A stretch of 64,000 bases of DNA from Thiodiazotropha sp040506275. Lineage in GTDB: Bacteria > Pseudomonadota > Gammaproteobacteria > Chromatiales > Chromatiaceae. Where the stretch lies: NCBI GenBank assembly GCA_040506275.1, contig JBEVXD010000003.1:248001-312000 (forward strand). The letters are read 5' to 3'. The translations under genes were made by a program, and so were the position numbers. A model generated the notes under the pieces. It saw only the letters and a program-made list of their open reading frames with translations. It did not search any database and had not been told where the DNA came from. Shown piece by piece: positions 45,644-54,799 of the stretch (the first letter of the stretch is position 1; each line of letters begins with the position of its first letter).

Positions 45644-45892
45644 ATGGGACTTAAAACTATACTCTTCGGACTCGCAATATGGGGCATCTACCTCATTGTG
45701 CGTCATTTCGCTCGTATGAGGTCTGAACAGCAGACAGCAAAGCGACAGGTAAAATCCGTTGAAAGCGTCAAGTGCGATCAGTGCGGTCTTCATCTGCCGA
45801 AGGATGAAGCCATACATGAGGATGGGCTCTATTACTGCAACAAGGATCACCTCTTAGCCGCAAAATCGGATAAACCGTCTGATAATGAGTAA
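45644..45892 (+). CDS. PP0621 family small membrane protein
   Basis: An 82-aa protein with one N-terminal membrane helix (about 4-20), a basic stretch, and a C-terminal Cys/His cluster (KCDQCGLHLPKDEAIHEDGLYYCNKDH) that looks like a small zinc-binding ribbon. The same protein type precedes pilS in many Pseudomonas-like genomes, where it is called PP0621. Its function is unknown. It overlaps pilS by 8 nt, so a role in PilS function or pilus control is possible. Confidence 0.82.
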   Translation: MGLKTILFGLAIWGIYLIVRHFARMRSEQQTAKRQVKSVESVKCDQCGLHLPKDEAIHEDGLYYCNKDHLLAAKSDKPSDNE

Positions 45893-47528
45893 CTTGCTTT
45901 CGAAACTGGAGAGCGTGGTTGTCGCAAAACCACTTCCCACGGATCAAGGTGAAGGATCACACTGGCGATCCCTAAGAATATTCCAACTTTATCGAATCAC
46001 TTTATCCCTTGCTTTACTGTTTTTTTTCTACGCAGGCAGTGGCCCCTTATTTCTGGGTTCAAAAGATCCCAAGCTCTTTTCAATTACAGTCATCACCTAT
46101 ACCTCTCTCACTATAATCTCCTCACTATCCTTCTTATGGCGCTCCCCAAATCCAGAACATCAGGCTTACCTGGCCCTGTTTGTTGACATTCTCGCGATCA
46201 CTCTTCTGATGCATGCAAGTGGTGGTATCCAAACGGGTATGGGCATGTTGATCGCTGTGTCTATTACTGCGGGCGCACTGATTATGGGTGGCAGAGCAGC
46301 CCTATTGTTTGCTGCCATAGCGGCTTTAGCCGTTATCACCGATCAGATACATGCCAGCTTAACCAATACCTTACCACCTCAATTCATTCAAGCTGGATTC
46401 CTCGGCGCTGTATATTTCGCCACCGCACTCTTGACCTGGGTTTTAAGTAGCCGGGCAAGAGCTAGTGAACGCCTTGCTGAAACAAGGGCCAATGAACTGG
46501 ACCATTTAGCAAAGATCAATGCCCATGTGATAAAACACATGCGCACAGGAGTCTTAGTGATCGATTCATCAGGTGAAATCTTAATGATGAATGATCCTGC
46601 CTGGCATCTATTGGGCATGCCATCCGCCACAACAGGAAGCCAACTCGTCAAAGCATCTCCTGAACTCGCTCACATAGTGCGAAAGCGCCGCAACCCAAAG
46701 CGTAAACAACACCTTACATTTCGCAGTCAAAGCCAAGGCCCTGAGCTGAAAGCTCACTTTAACGCCTTAAGTGGGGATGGCCGTGGTGACATGCTGATTT
46801 TCCTCGAAGATACATCCCAGGTAACCCGGGAAGCACAACAAATGAAACTTGCCTCCTTAGGTCGACTCACGGCCAGTATTGCCCATGAGATTCGTAATCC
46901 ACTGGGCGCTATCAGTCACGCCAGCCAACTCTTTCAGGAATCCCCGGATCTAAATGTTGCCGATAAACGATTAACTGAAATCATCACAACCAATGCAGCA
47001 AGAGTTAATCAAGTCATCGAGAATGTCCTCCAACTCTCGCGCAGAGACCCTGGAAAACAGGTCACCCTACAACTCAAACCCTGGCTGGAGAAAGTCACTA
47101 CTGAGTTGATCAAGCATCAAGGTTTCGATAAAAGAAAGATGCTTTTACAAATCGAACCTAATACAACAGAAGTTTTTGCTGATCCGGAACAATTACGCCA
47201 AATTCTCACTAACCTCTGTAACAACTCCCGTGAACATTGTGATGCGAAGACCTTACAGCTACAAATAGTCGGTGGCATAACTCAAGAGTATCCACATCCT
47301 ATACTTGACGTAGTCGATAACGGACCTGGGATTGAACCCAAAGTCGCAAAACAGATTTTTGAACCTTTTTTCACGACGCGAAGTTCAGGAACCGGCCTTG
47401 GTTTGTACATTGCGAAAGAATTATGCGAAACAAACCGTATCCGCCTGGAGTACATTCCTGGCCCAACAGGCGGAAGCTGTTTTCGTCTTCATTTTGAAAA
47501 ATGGCAACGCGGGAACAAACAAGCATGA
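45885..47528 (+). CDS. pilS: PilS, sensor histidine kinase of type IV pilin expression
   Basis: A membrane histidine kinase that senses PilA in the inner membrane and controls PilR. The 547-aa protein has about six membrane helices in the first 195 residues, a PAS-like segment (HVIKHMRTGVLVIDSSGEILMMND), the H-box IAHEIRNPLGAI (about residue 330) and the ATP domain with NNSREHCDAK, DNGPGIEPK and GTGLGLYIAKEL. Its stop overlaps the pilR start by 4 nt. Confidence 0.94.
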   Translation: MSNLLSKLESVVVAKPLPTDQGEGSHWRSLRIFQLYRITLSLALLFFFYAGSGPLFLGSKDPKLFSITVITYTSLTIISSLSFLWRSPNPEHQAYLALFVDILAITLLMHASGGIQTGMGMLIAVSITAGALIMGGRAALLFAAIAALAVITDQIHASLTNTLPPQFIQAGFLGAVYFATALLTWVLSSRARASERLAETRANELDHLAKINAHVIKHMRTGVLVIDSSGEILMMNDPAWHLLGMPSATTGSQLVKASPELAHIVRKRRNPKRKQHLTFRSQSQGPELKAHFNALSGDGRGDMLIFLEDTSQVTREAQQMKLASLGRLTASIAHEIRNPLGAISHASQLFQESPDLNVADKRLTEIITTNAARVNQVIENVLQLSRRDPGKQVTLQLKPWLEKVTTELIKHQGFDKRKMLLQIEPNTTEVFADPEQLRQILTNLCNNSREHCDAKTLQLQIVGGITQEYPHPILDVVDNGPGIEPKVAKQIFEPFFTTRSSGTGLGLYIAKELCETNRIRLEYIPGPTGGSCFRLHFEKWQRGNKQA

Positions 47529-48871
47529 CACAACCCACCGCCTTGATAGTCGACGATGAACCAGATATCTGCGAGCTACTCGAAATCACCCTGATGCGAA
47601 TGGGAATTGATGCCCACTCAGTATTTAACCTGGCAGGTGCTCACAAACTTCTCGAAGAGCAGAGCTTCGATCTCTGCTTGTCAGACATGCGCCTGCCCGA
47701 TGGAAACGGTATTGATCTTGTCAGACATATCAATCAAACCTACCCCCAACTTCCTGTTGCGATGATCACTGCTCACGGCAATATGGAATCTGCCATCGAG
47801 GCTTTAAAAGCTGGAGCTTTCGATTTTGTCTCCAAGCCTGTTGATCTAGAAATGCTTCGAAAACTGGTCCAGCAAGCCATTAAACTCAGCAAGCAGGAAC
47901 CTTCAAAATCACAATCATCAAAGGCCTCAACCACCTCTCATCCACCTATGCTGGGAAATTCACCAGCAATGGCACGTATCTCTAAATTAATTGAAAAACT
48001 TTCAAGAAGTCAGGCCCCCGTATATGTCAGCGGAGAATCAGGAACGGGTAAAGAGTTGGCTGCCCGGATGATTCACCACCAAGGACCTCGTGTCGATCAA
48101 CCATTCATTGCAGTCAACTGTGGTGCCATTCCACACGAGTTGATGGAAAGTGAATTATTTGGCCATAAGAAGGGCAGCTTTACTGGCGCAACCCATGACC
48201 ATGACGGTCTTTTTGCCACCGCGAACGGAGGAACCCTCTTTCTCGATGAAATTGCAGATTTACCTCTGCATATGCAGGTAAAACTACTCAGAGCCATCCA
48301 GGAAAAAATGATCCGTCCTGTAGGGGGACAACAGGAAATTTCCATCGATGTTCGCATCATCAGTGCAACCCATAAAGATCTGGCAGAGCTGGTAGAGTTA
48401 GGTGAGTTCAGACAGGACCTTTTCTACCGAATCAATGTAATTGAACTGCCTCTCCCTCCGTTGCGCGAGCGCATAGAGGATATTCCCCTGTTGGCGCAAC
48501 ATTTCCTCACACGCCTCTCTCGCCAGAGTGGTAGTAATAAGCCAAAACTGACCAATGAAGCAACCAGAAAACTCAAAGCTTACCCCTTTCCGGGTAATAT
48601 ACGAGAGCTTGAAAATATACTAGAACGCTCTCTCACCCTGCTCGATAGTGAAAAGCTGGAGGCTGATGACCTTCTCCTCCCAAATCACACCCCCGAGAAT
48701 GAAAGTTCCACGTCTCCCCAAAAACTTGGCGACAAGATGGAACAAGTGGAGCGCGAGTCCATATTAGAAGCACTGGAAGAGACTCGTTGGAATCGAACAG
48801 CTGCAGCAAAAAAACTGGGGATGAGTTTGCGCTCCTTGAGATATCGCCTGGAAAAGTTAGGTATCGAGTGA
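47525..48871 (+). CDS. pilR: PilR, sigma-54 dependent response regulator
   Basis: Activates pilA transcription with RNA polymerase containing sigma-54. The 448-aa protein has a receiver domain with the phospho-acceptor in CLSDMRLPDGNG, an AAA+ domain with Walker A GESGTGKE, the sigma-54 contact loop GSFTGA (Ser in place of Ala of the consensus), Walker B GGTLFLDEIAD, and a Fis-type helix-turn-helix at the end (NRTAAAKKLGMSLRSLRYRLEKLG). The ATG at 47525 overlaps pilS. The target promoter lies about 300 nt downstream of its own stop. Confidence 0.95.
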   Translation: MTQPTALIVDDEPDICELLEITLMRMGIDAHSVFNLAGAHKLLEEQSFDLCLSDMRLPDGNGIDLVRHINQTYPQLPVAMITAHGNMESAIEALKAGAFDFVSKPVDLEMLRKLVQQAIKLSKQEPSKSQSSKASTTSHPPMLGNSPAMARISKLIEKLSRSQAPVYVSGESGTGKELAARMIHHQGPRVDQPFIAVNCGAIPHELMESELFGHKKGSFTGATHDHDGLFATANGGTLFLDEIADLPLHMQVKLLRAIQEKMIRPVGGQQEISIDVRIISATHKDLAELVELGEFRQDLFYRINVIELPLPPLRERIEDIPLLAQHFLTRLSRQSGSNKPKLTNEATRKLKAYPFPGNIRELENILERSLTLLDSEKLEADDLLLPNHTPENESSTSPQKLGDKMEQVERESILEALEETRWNRTAAAKKLGMSLRSLRYRLEKLGIE

Positions 48872-48916
48872 ATCACCTGCCAACTCATGACCTGCGTCAC
48901 ACTTTTAACTCAAATA

Positions 48917-48991
48917 AAAGTGACAACTCATCTTCACTATAAATACAAGCTACATGTCCCTATCGAAAAAAGTGACATTTTTTGTCACTTT
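48917..48991 (+). promoter_or_regulatory. Putative PilR enhancer sites upstream of pilA
   Basis: A perfect 9-bp inverted repeat, AAAGTGACA-N5-TGTCACTTT, lies at 48969-48991, and a further AAAGTGACA half site at 48917-48925. PilR sites in Pseudomonas are built on TGTC half sites upstream of the -24/-12 promoter, and these lie 150-230 nt upstream of it. Confidence 0.6.
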
Positions 48992-49142
48992 CTTACATCC
49001 TAGGTTCTTCGAAATATTAGCAATGACGATCAAGCCTGGAAAAACCCAATACCATACAAACAAATATCATCTCAGTTTATTATCATTAATTACAATGTGT
49101 TAGCGCCAATCCAACAGATCCACTTTTTCGTAACCACGGGAC

Positions 49143-49159
49143 TTGGCATGCATTCTGCA
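49143..49159 (+). promoter_or_regulatory. Sigma-54 promoter of pilA
   Basis: TTGGCATGCATTCTGCA matches the -24/-12 consensus (TTGGCAC..TTGCA) with GG at 49145-49146 and GC at 49157-49158, the required spacing. Transcription would begin near 49170, about 80 nt before pilA. Confidence 0.85.
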
Positions 49160-49250
49160 CGCTACAAGTGTAACTCGGTGATATACCTTCATTAAAGTTT
49201 TGCTTTTGATCGCCGACAAATCAGGCACCAATACATACGGAGCGTTAAAG

Positions 49251-49655
49251 ATGAAAAAACAAGCTGGTTTTACCCTTATTGAACTCATGATCGTTGTTGC
49301 GATCATTGGTATTTTGGCCGCCATCGCGTTGCCCGCTTACACCGACTATACCATTAGAGGTAAGGTTACTGAGGGCGTGGTCATTGCAAGTGGCGCTAAA
49401 GCTACAGTTTCTGAGAATCTATCAAACCTACCTGCAGCTAACAGCTGTGACGGTGTCAATGTCGGTAACACCGGCCTCACAACTATCGCATGTACTGCTG
49501 GCAACCCGACTACCATCGGTGTTTCTGTAGCCACAGGTATTAACGCAACTGTTGTAACTTTTGACTTGGTAGGAACCATGGCTGGTAGCGGCGTAACCTG
49601 GGATTGTAACAACCCAAGTGATACCCGTTATGTACCTGCAGAGTGCCGTCTCTGA
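49251..49655 (+). CDS. pilA: Type IVa major pilin PilA
   Basis: Structural subunit of the type IV pilus. The 134-aa prepilin has a six-residue leader MKKQAG, cleaved by PilD before Phe, Glu at mature position 5 (FTLIE) and the long hydrophobic assembly helix. The globular domain ends in a probable disulfide loop between cysteines in WDCNNPSD and PAECRL. A second cysteine pair lies in NSCDG and IACTAG. The start is ATG at 49251, directly preceded by AAAG; the frame is open further upstream but only this start gives the leader. Confidence 0.96.
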   Translation: MKKQAGFTLIELMIVVAIIGILAAIALPAYTDYTIRGKVTEGVVIASGAKATVSENLSNLPAANSCDGVNVGNTGLTTIACTAGNPTTIGVSVATGINATVVTFDLVGTMAGSGVTWDCNNPSDTRYVPAECRL

Positions 49656-49689
49656 TAATACAAACTGTATAATCAGTTAACAGTACAAG

Positions 49690-49719
49690 AAGCCACCTTC
49701 ATCAAATGAAGGTGGCTTT
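49690..49719 (+). terminator. Rho-independent terminator of pilA
   Basis: The 13-bp stem AAGCCACCTTCAT/ATGAAGGTGGCTT has a 3-nt loop and is followed by a short TTTAA tail. It separates the abundant pilA message from pilB. Confidence 0.85.
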
Positions 49720-50112
49720 AACTCTTTGAATTCTAGAAATAAACTTCAAAGCCGCGAATCAGATGCGGTTTACCCTCGCCAGCTTCAGCAGATCTCACTT
49801 TTTTCTCATCAGCCTGAAAACCAGACCCATATTGGCCGCCAAGCTTGAAACGAATTATTTTTATAATAAAAAAACTATATACCGTGGTTGAACCTAGCTC
49901 TACATTGATTCCTGACAAACATAGGGCTATATTGCTTCGTTATCAATAATTTGGATGCGTTATTAATTCTAAAAGTCTAAGATGACCTACTTATGAAGAC
50001 TCGGTGGAAGCAATTCCTTTTCAGGCAGATTTCTACTTACCGTGTTTAATCTAAATATTCTTCCTCAATAGCCGATAAGGCATGATATACGTAATTAGAC
50101 TTAAAAATCAGG
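49720..50112. other. Interval between pilA and pilB
   Basis: These 393 nt are AT-rich and contain no supported gene. A minus-strand frame of 61 codons at 49733-49918 ends in FEVYF, the kind of end seen in outer-membrane beta-barrels, but has no ribosome-binding site or domain that I recognise. The pilB promoter must be in the 3' half. Confidence 0.45.
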
Positions 50113-51828
50113 ATGGCAAATACTAAACCCCAATTAAACCTAAGCGGCCTAGCTCGATGCTTGATCCAGGATAATCTAATCTCTGAGGATCAAGCAGAAT
50201 CCGCTTTTACGGATGCGCTAAAAAAGAAAATCCCTTTTGTTACTTTTCTAACGCAAAACAAGATTCTTAATAGCATAGACATTGCCATCTCAGCTTCTCG
50301 CGGATTTGGTGTACCAATCTTTGACCTGAATTCTCTGGACACTGATGCAATTCCAACTGACGTCGTTGCTGAAAAGCTCGTTAGAGCACACCATGCCCTA
50401 CCAATATTCAAGAGGGGAAACAGACTATTTCTAGCAGTATCTGACCCTACAAACCACCAAGGCCTGGATGAAATACGCTTTAACACAGGTTTGGCTTCTG
50501 AAGCTATTTTGGTTGAAGAAGACAAGCTGAACAAAGCTATTGAGAAGGTCATGGAGGCCCAAGAAACAGGGATGGATGAGCTGCTAGATGCGGATCTAGA
50601 TAATCTCGACATCTCAACTGGGGACGAAAATTCTAGCGATGATGAATCAAACCTCGATGTGGATGAGGCGCCTGTTGTACGTTATATCAACAAAGTATTG
50701 CTTGATGCCATCAACCAGGGTGTTTCTGATATACATTTTGAACCATACGAGTACACCTACAGAATTCGCTACCGTCAGGACGGCATGCTTCATGAGGTAG
50801 CAAATCCGCCATCAAATCTTGCGAACAGACTCTCAAGCCGTATAAAAGTCATGTCGCGCATGAACATTGCGGAAAAACGTGTACCACAAGATGGCCGAAT
50901 AAAAATGAAGCTATCAAAATCAAGGGCTATCGATTTTCGTGTAAATACCTGCCCAACCTTGTATGGCGAGAAAATCGTTCTCCGTATTCTGGATCCAACC
51001 AGTGCTCAATTGGGTATAGAGGCTTTGGGTTTTGAAGAGGAGCAGCGTACAGATTTCCTTAAGGCAATCGGTAAACCATACGGGATGATTCTGGTTACTG
51101 GGCCAACAGGTAGTGGTAAGACAGTAAGTCTCTACACCGCATTAAATCTGTTAAACAAATCAGAAGTAAACATTTCAACCGCTGAAGACCCTGTCGAAAT
51201 ACAAGTTCCTGGCATAAATCAAGTAAACACAAATGTTAAAACGGGGCTGACATTTGCTGAAGCATTGAGGGCATTCCTCAGACAAGATCCAGATATTGTT
51301 ATGGTTGGCGAAATTCGAGATCTCGAAACTGCAGAAATTGCTGTAAAAGCTGCACAGACTGGACATCTTGTTTTGTCCACACTGCATACCAACGACGCAC
51401 CGCAAACTCTGACACGTTTAGCTAACATGGGCATACCCCCTTTTAACATTGCTTCTTCAGTAATGCTAATTATGGCTCAACGCCTGGCCCGGCGCCTTTG
51501 CGAACATTGCAAAGCACCTGATGATGTACCCAGAGAAGCACTACTGGAAGAGGGATTTGCTGAAGCTGACATTGACACTGGATTTGTAACATACAAACCC
51601 GTAGGGTGTGATTTATGTACCAGTGGATACAAGGGAAGGGTTGGTATATTCCAGGTTATGCCTGTCTCTGAAAAGATGGGCAAGATAATCATGGAGGGGG
51701 GAACTTCTATACAGCTTGAGGACCAAGCTGAAAAAGAGGGCGTTTACAACCTGCGCCGCTCAGGCCTCAGGAAAGTCATGCAAGGGGTTACAAGCCTCCA
51801 AGAACTTAATCGGGTAACCAAGGACTAG
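50113..51828 (+). CDS. pilB: PilB, type IV pilus assembly ATPase
   Basis: Extension motor for the type IV pilus. The 571-aa protein has an N-terminal MshEN-type domain (about 1-140), an Asp/Glu-rich linker, and the ATPase core with Walker A GPTGSGKT, Walker B IVMVGEIRDLET and the His box TGHLVLSTLHTND. A four-cysteine zinc site (CEHC about residue 461, CDLC about residue 500) follows. It begins the pilB-pilC-pilD-coaE run. Confidence 0.96.
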   Translation: MANTKPQLNLSGLARCLIQDNLISEDQAESAFTDALKKKIPFVTFLTQNKILNSIDIAISASRGFGVPIFDLNSLDTDAIPTDVVAEKLVRAHHALPIFKRGNRLFLAVSDPTNHQGLDEIRFNTGLASEAILVEEDKLNKAIEKVMEAQETGMDELLDADLDNLDISTGDENSSDDESNLDVDEAPVVRYINKVLLDAINQGVSDIHFEPYEYTYRIRYRQDGMLHEVANPPSNLANRLSSRIKVMSRMNIAEKRVPQDGRIKMKLSKSRAIDFRVNTCPTLYGEKIVLRILDPTSAQLGIEALGFEEEQRTDFLKAIGKPYGMILVTGPTGSGKTVSLYTALNLLNKSEVNISTAEDPVEIQVPGINQVNTNVKTGLTFAEALRAFLRQDPDIVMVGEIRDLETAEIAVKAAQTGHLVLSTLHTNDAPQTLTRLANMGIPPFNIASSVMLIMAQRLARRLCEHCKAPDDVPREALLEEGFAEADIDTGFVTYKPVGCDLCTSGYKGRVGIFQVMPVSEKMGKIIMEGGTSIQLEDQAEKEGVYNLRRSGLRKVMQGVTSLQELNRVTKD

Positions 51829-51831
51829 CCC

Positions 51832-53061
51832 ATGGCACCACCGCGTAAAAAAAATCAGATTAAATCATATCTGTATACCTGGGAAGGTACAGATAAAAAA
51901 GGAAATAGACTATCAGGTGAATCACGAGCAACTGATGTCAATATGGTTAAGGCTGACTTGCGTCGTCAGGGGGTTAACCCTCTTAAAGTCAGAAAAAAAC
52001 CTATATCTATTTTTAAACAGAAAAAGAGAATCACAAGTGCAGATGTGACCGTATTCAGTAGGCAACTAGCTACTATGATGTCCGCTGGCGTTCCTATGGT
52101 GCAGGCATTTGATATCGTTGGTCGCGGTCATGAAAACCCATCCATGCAAGAGCTGGTTCTTATGATCAAGGCTGACGTTGAAGGTGGCACATCTCTCGCA
52201 GATGCCCTGAAGAAGCATCCACTTCATTTTGACGATCTATTCGTTAACTTGGTTCGAGCAGGTGAACACGCTGGTGTTCTTGAAACCCTTTTACATAAAA
52301 TTGCTACTTACAAAGAAAAAACAGAATCATTAAAGGGCAAGATTAAAAAGGCTATGTTTTATCCTGCAGCGATAATTGTTGCTGCAATAGTTGTCACCAG
52401 TGTTCTATTGATATTTGTAATTCCCCAGTTCGAGCAATTATTTAGCAATTTTGGTGCTGAATTACCCGCATTTACTAAATTGGTCGTAAACCTATCACAT
52501 TTGGTACGCGATTGGTGGTGGGTTATCCTTCTTGCAGCAACTGCAGCAATTTACGCATTCGGATCTACCTGGAAACGCTCACGTAAATTTCGTCATGCTA
52601 TAGATCGGATATTACTTAAAGTACCTGTCATAGGCATGATCCTGAATAAGTCCTCTATTGCAAGATTTTCTCGCACACTAGCAACCATGTCCGCTGCCGG
52701 TGTACCTCTAGTCGAAGCCCTGGACTCTGTTGCAGGCGCAACCGGGAACGTGGTTTTTAGCGACGCTGTATTACGCATGAGAGAAGATGTTGCTACCGGT
52801 CAGTCTTTGCAGCTGGCAATGAAGCAGAGGAACCTATTTCCTAACATGGTTGTGCAAATGGTAGCCATTGGTGAAGAATCAGGTTCTTTAGATGACATGC
52901 TCAATAAGGTGGCTGACTTTTACGAGGAACAGGTCGATAATGCGGTTGATGCAATGAGTAGCCTTATGGAACCTCTTATCATGGTAGTCTTGGGCACACT
53001 CGTTGGTGGACTAGTAGTCGCCATGTACCTACCAATCTTTAAGATGGGTACTGCTATATAA
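51832..53061 (+). CDS. pilC: PilC, type IV pilus inner-membrane platform protein
   Basis: A polytopic inner-membrane protein that links PilB and PilT to the pilus. The 409-aa product has two repeated GspF domains (about 70-195 and 275-395; each contains the pattern FSRQLATMMSAGVPMVQAF or FSRTLATMSAAGVPLVEAL) and three membrane helices (about 175-200, 220-245 and 380-402). It begins 3 nt after the pilB stop. Confidence 0.96.
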   Translation: MAPPRKKNQIKSYLYTWEGTDKKGNRLSGESRATDVNMVKADLRRQGVNPLKVRKKPISIFKQKKRITSADVTVFSRQLATMMSAGVPMVQAFDIVGRGHENPSMQELVLMIKADVEGGTSLADALKKHPLHFDDLFVNLVRAGEHAGVLETLLHKIATYKEKTESLKGKIKKAMFYPAAIIVAAIVVTSVLLIFVIPQFEQLFSNFGAELPAFTKLVVNLSHLVRDWWWVILLAATAAIYAFGSTWKRSRKFRHAIDRILLKVPVIGMILNKSSIARFSRTLATMSAAGVPLVEALDSVAGATGNVVFSDAVLRMREDVATGQSLQLAMKQRNLFPNMVVQMVAIGEESGSLDDMLNKVADFYEEQVDNAVDAMSSLMEPLIMVVLGTLVGGLVVAMYLPIFKMGTAI

Positions 53062-53099
53062 AAAGACCGCCTCTGTATAAAAACAAGTAAAGGCAAACT

Positions 53100-53975
53100 G
53101 TGGTTGTTATTGATTTTCTCAGAGACAACAGCGGAGTATTCCTGCTGTTTGCAATGCTTATTGGTCTGATTGTTGGCAGCTTTCTTAATGTTGCCATACA
53201 TCGTTTACCCAAGATGATGGAACGACAGTGGCATCAGGATTGTGAAGAGCTGAAAGAACTGGCCGTAACAGAAGAATCAGGTGCGGACGTCTACAATCTG
53301 AACAGACCCGCCTCCCACTGTCCTAAATGCCAGCATAAAATACGCCCCTGGGAAAATATCCCTGTAGTAAGTTGGCTACTGCTGAGAGGTCGTTGCTCTA
53401 ACTGTCATAATCCGATCAGCGTCCGATATCCGATTGTTGAGGCGGTAACCGGATTACTCTCGCTCTGGATAGCATTTCATTTCGGTTTTACCTGGGTAAC
53501 ATTGGCTGCACTGATTTTGACCTGGAGCCTGATCGCTCTGACCATGATCGATTTTGATGTTCAGCTCCTGCCTGACAACATCACCCTACCTGTCCTTTGG
53601 CTTGGCTTGTTGGTTAACCTGGGAAACCTGTTCACCGATATCAATTCAGCCGTTATTGGTGCAGCAGCAGGCTACCTGGCGCTTTGGAGCGTCTACCAGC
53701 TTTTCAAGCGCATCACTGGCAAAGAGGGTATGGGCTATGGTGACTTTAAGCTCCTGGCTCTGCTTGGTGCCTGGTTGGGCTGGCAATACCTGCCGCAGAT
53801 CATTCTGCTCTCAGCTCTGGTCGGCGCCGTGGTTGGCATTCTTCTGATTGTCGTCAGAGGTCGTGACAGGAACATCCCCATACCTTTTGGCCCCTACTTG
53901 GCTGCAGCAGGCTGGATCAGTCTGATGTGGGGTGATCAGATCAATCAGGCCTATTTACAATGGTCTGGTTTATAA
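53100..53975 (+). CDS. pilD: PilD, prepilin peptidase and methyltransferase
   Basis: Cleaves prepilin leaders and N-methylates the new amino terminus. The 291-aa membrane protein has the N-terminal methylation domain with a four-cysteine cluster (CPKCQ at about 76 and CSNCH at about 101), and the peptidase active-site aspartates in IDFDVQLLPD and GYGDFKLLALLG. The start is GTG, 38 nt after pilC. Eight hydrophobic segments are visible. Confidence 0.96.
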   Translation: MVVIDFLRDNSGVFLLFAMLIGLIVGSFLNVAIHRLPKMMERQWHQDCEELKELAVTEESGADVYNLNRPASHCPKCQHKIRPWENIPVVSWLLLRGRCSNCHNPISVRYPIVEAVTGLLSLWIAFHFGFTWVTLAALILTWSLIALTMIDFDVQLLPDNITLPVLWLGLLVNLGNLFTDINSAVIGAAAGYLALWSVYQLFKRITGKEGMGYGDFKLLALLGAWLGWQYLPQIILLSALVGAVVGILLIVVRGRDRNIPIPFGPYLAAAGWISLMWGDQINQAYLQWSGL

Positions 53976-54078
53976 TCCCAGCTTCCGCAGTTGACCGCTG
54001 ATATCTGGCTTATGGTAATGGTATGCCAAATCAATTACTGAGATTTAGCCTCACCCATGGGGTGAGCCGGATTATGCT

Positions 54079-54681
54079 GTGCTGACTGTGGCCCTCACTG
54101 GGGGAATCGGTAGCGGCAAAAGCGCAGTTTCCTCCCATTTCGAATCATTGGGTGTGCCGGTTATTGATGCCGATGCACTTGCTCACAAGATGGTCACTCC
54201 AGGTTCCCCTGCCCTGCTGGAAATCAAGAAGACCTTTGGTGACAACCTGGTCAATACTGGGGGAGAGTTGAATAGGTCAGCACTGAGAGAGATTGTCTTT
54301 AGTGACCCCTCTCAGCGGAGGCGCCTTGAAGCCATTCTTCACCCTCCGATAAGAGAGGCGATGGAGTCCTGGTTAATCAAACAGACTGCTCCCTATGCAG
54401 TAATGGTCATCCCATTGCTGTTTGAAACAGGACAGGAATCTATTGCCGATCGGATTTTGGTCGTCGATTGTGATGAATCCATAAAGTATGAACGGGTGGC
54501 TAAGCGGGATAATCTGCAGAGAGCGCAGATTGATCAGATCCTGGCCAGTCAGGCCGATCGCCAGACCCGTCTAAAGGGGGCTGACGATGTCATTGAAAAC
54601 AACGACGGTTTGAGTGACCTGATCGAAGCAACTGAGCGAATGCATCAGTTCTATTTGACGTTGGCTAAGTCTCATAACTGA
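54079..54681 (+). CDS. coaE: Dephospho-CoA kinase
   Basis: Last enzyme of coenzyme A synthesis; it phosphorylates the ribose 3' hydroxyl of dephospho-CoA. The 200-aa protein has the P-loop GGIGSGKS near the N-terminus, DADALAH, and the lid region RRRLEAILHPPIRE. It begins with GTG. It follows pilD, as in many gammaproteobacteria, where zapD and yacG usually come next. Here they are absent and clpB faces it from the other strand. Confidence 0.94.
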   Translation: MLTVALTGGIGSGKSAVSSHFESLGVPVIDADALAHKMVTPGSPALLEIKKTFGDNLVNTGGELNRSALREIVFSDPSQRRRLEAILHPPIREAMESWLIKQTAPYAVMVIPLLFETGQESIADRILVVDCDESIKYERVAKRDNLQRAQIDQILASQADRQTRLKGADDVIENNDGLSDLIEATERMHQFYLTLAKSHN

Positions 54682-54799
54682 ATCCGTAGGGTTAGAGCGC
54701 GCACAGAGTGCCCGCAATAGCCTGTCTATAGATCGTTATGAAATCAATTCAGGCTGATTTGAGGCAGCGCCCACCCAGACGAATCAACACCGTCCCTCA

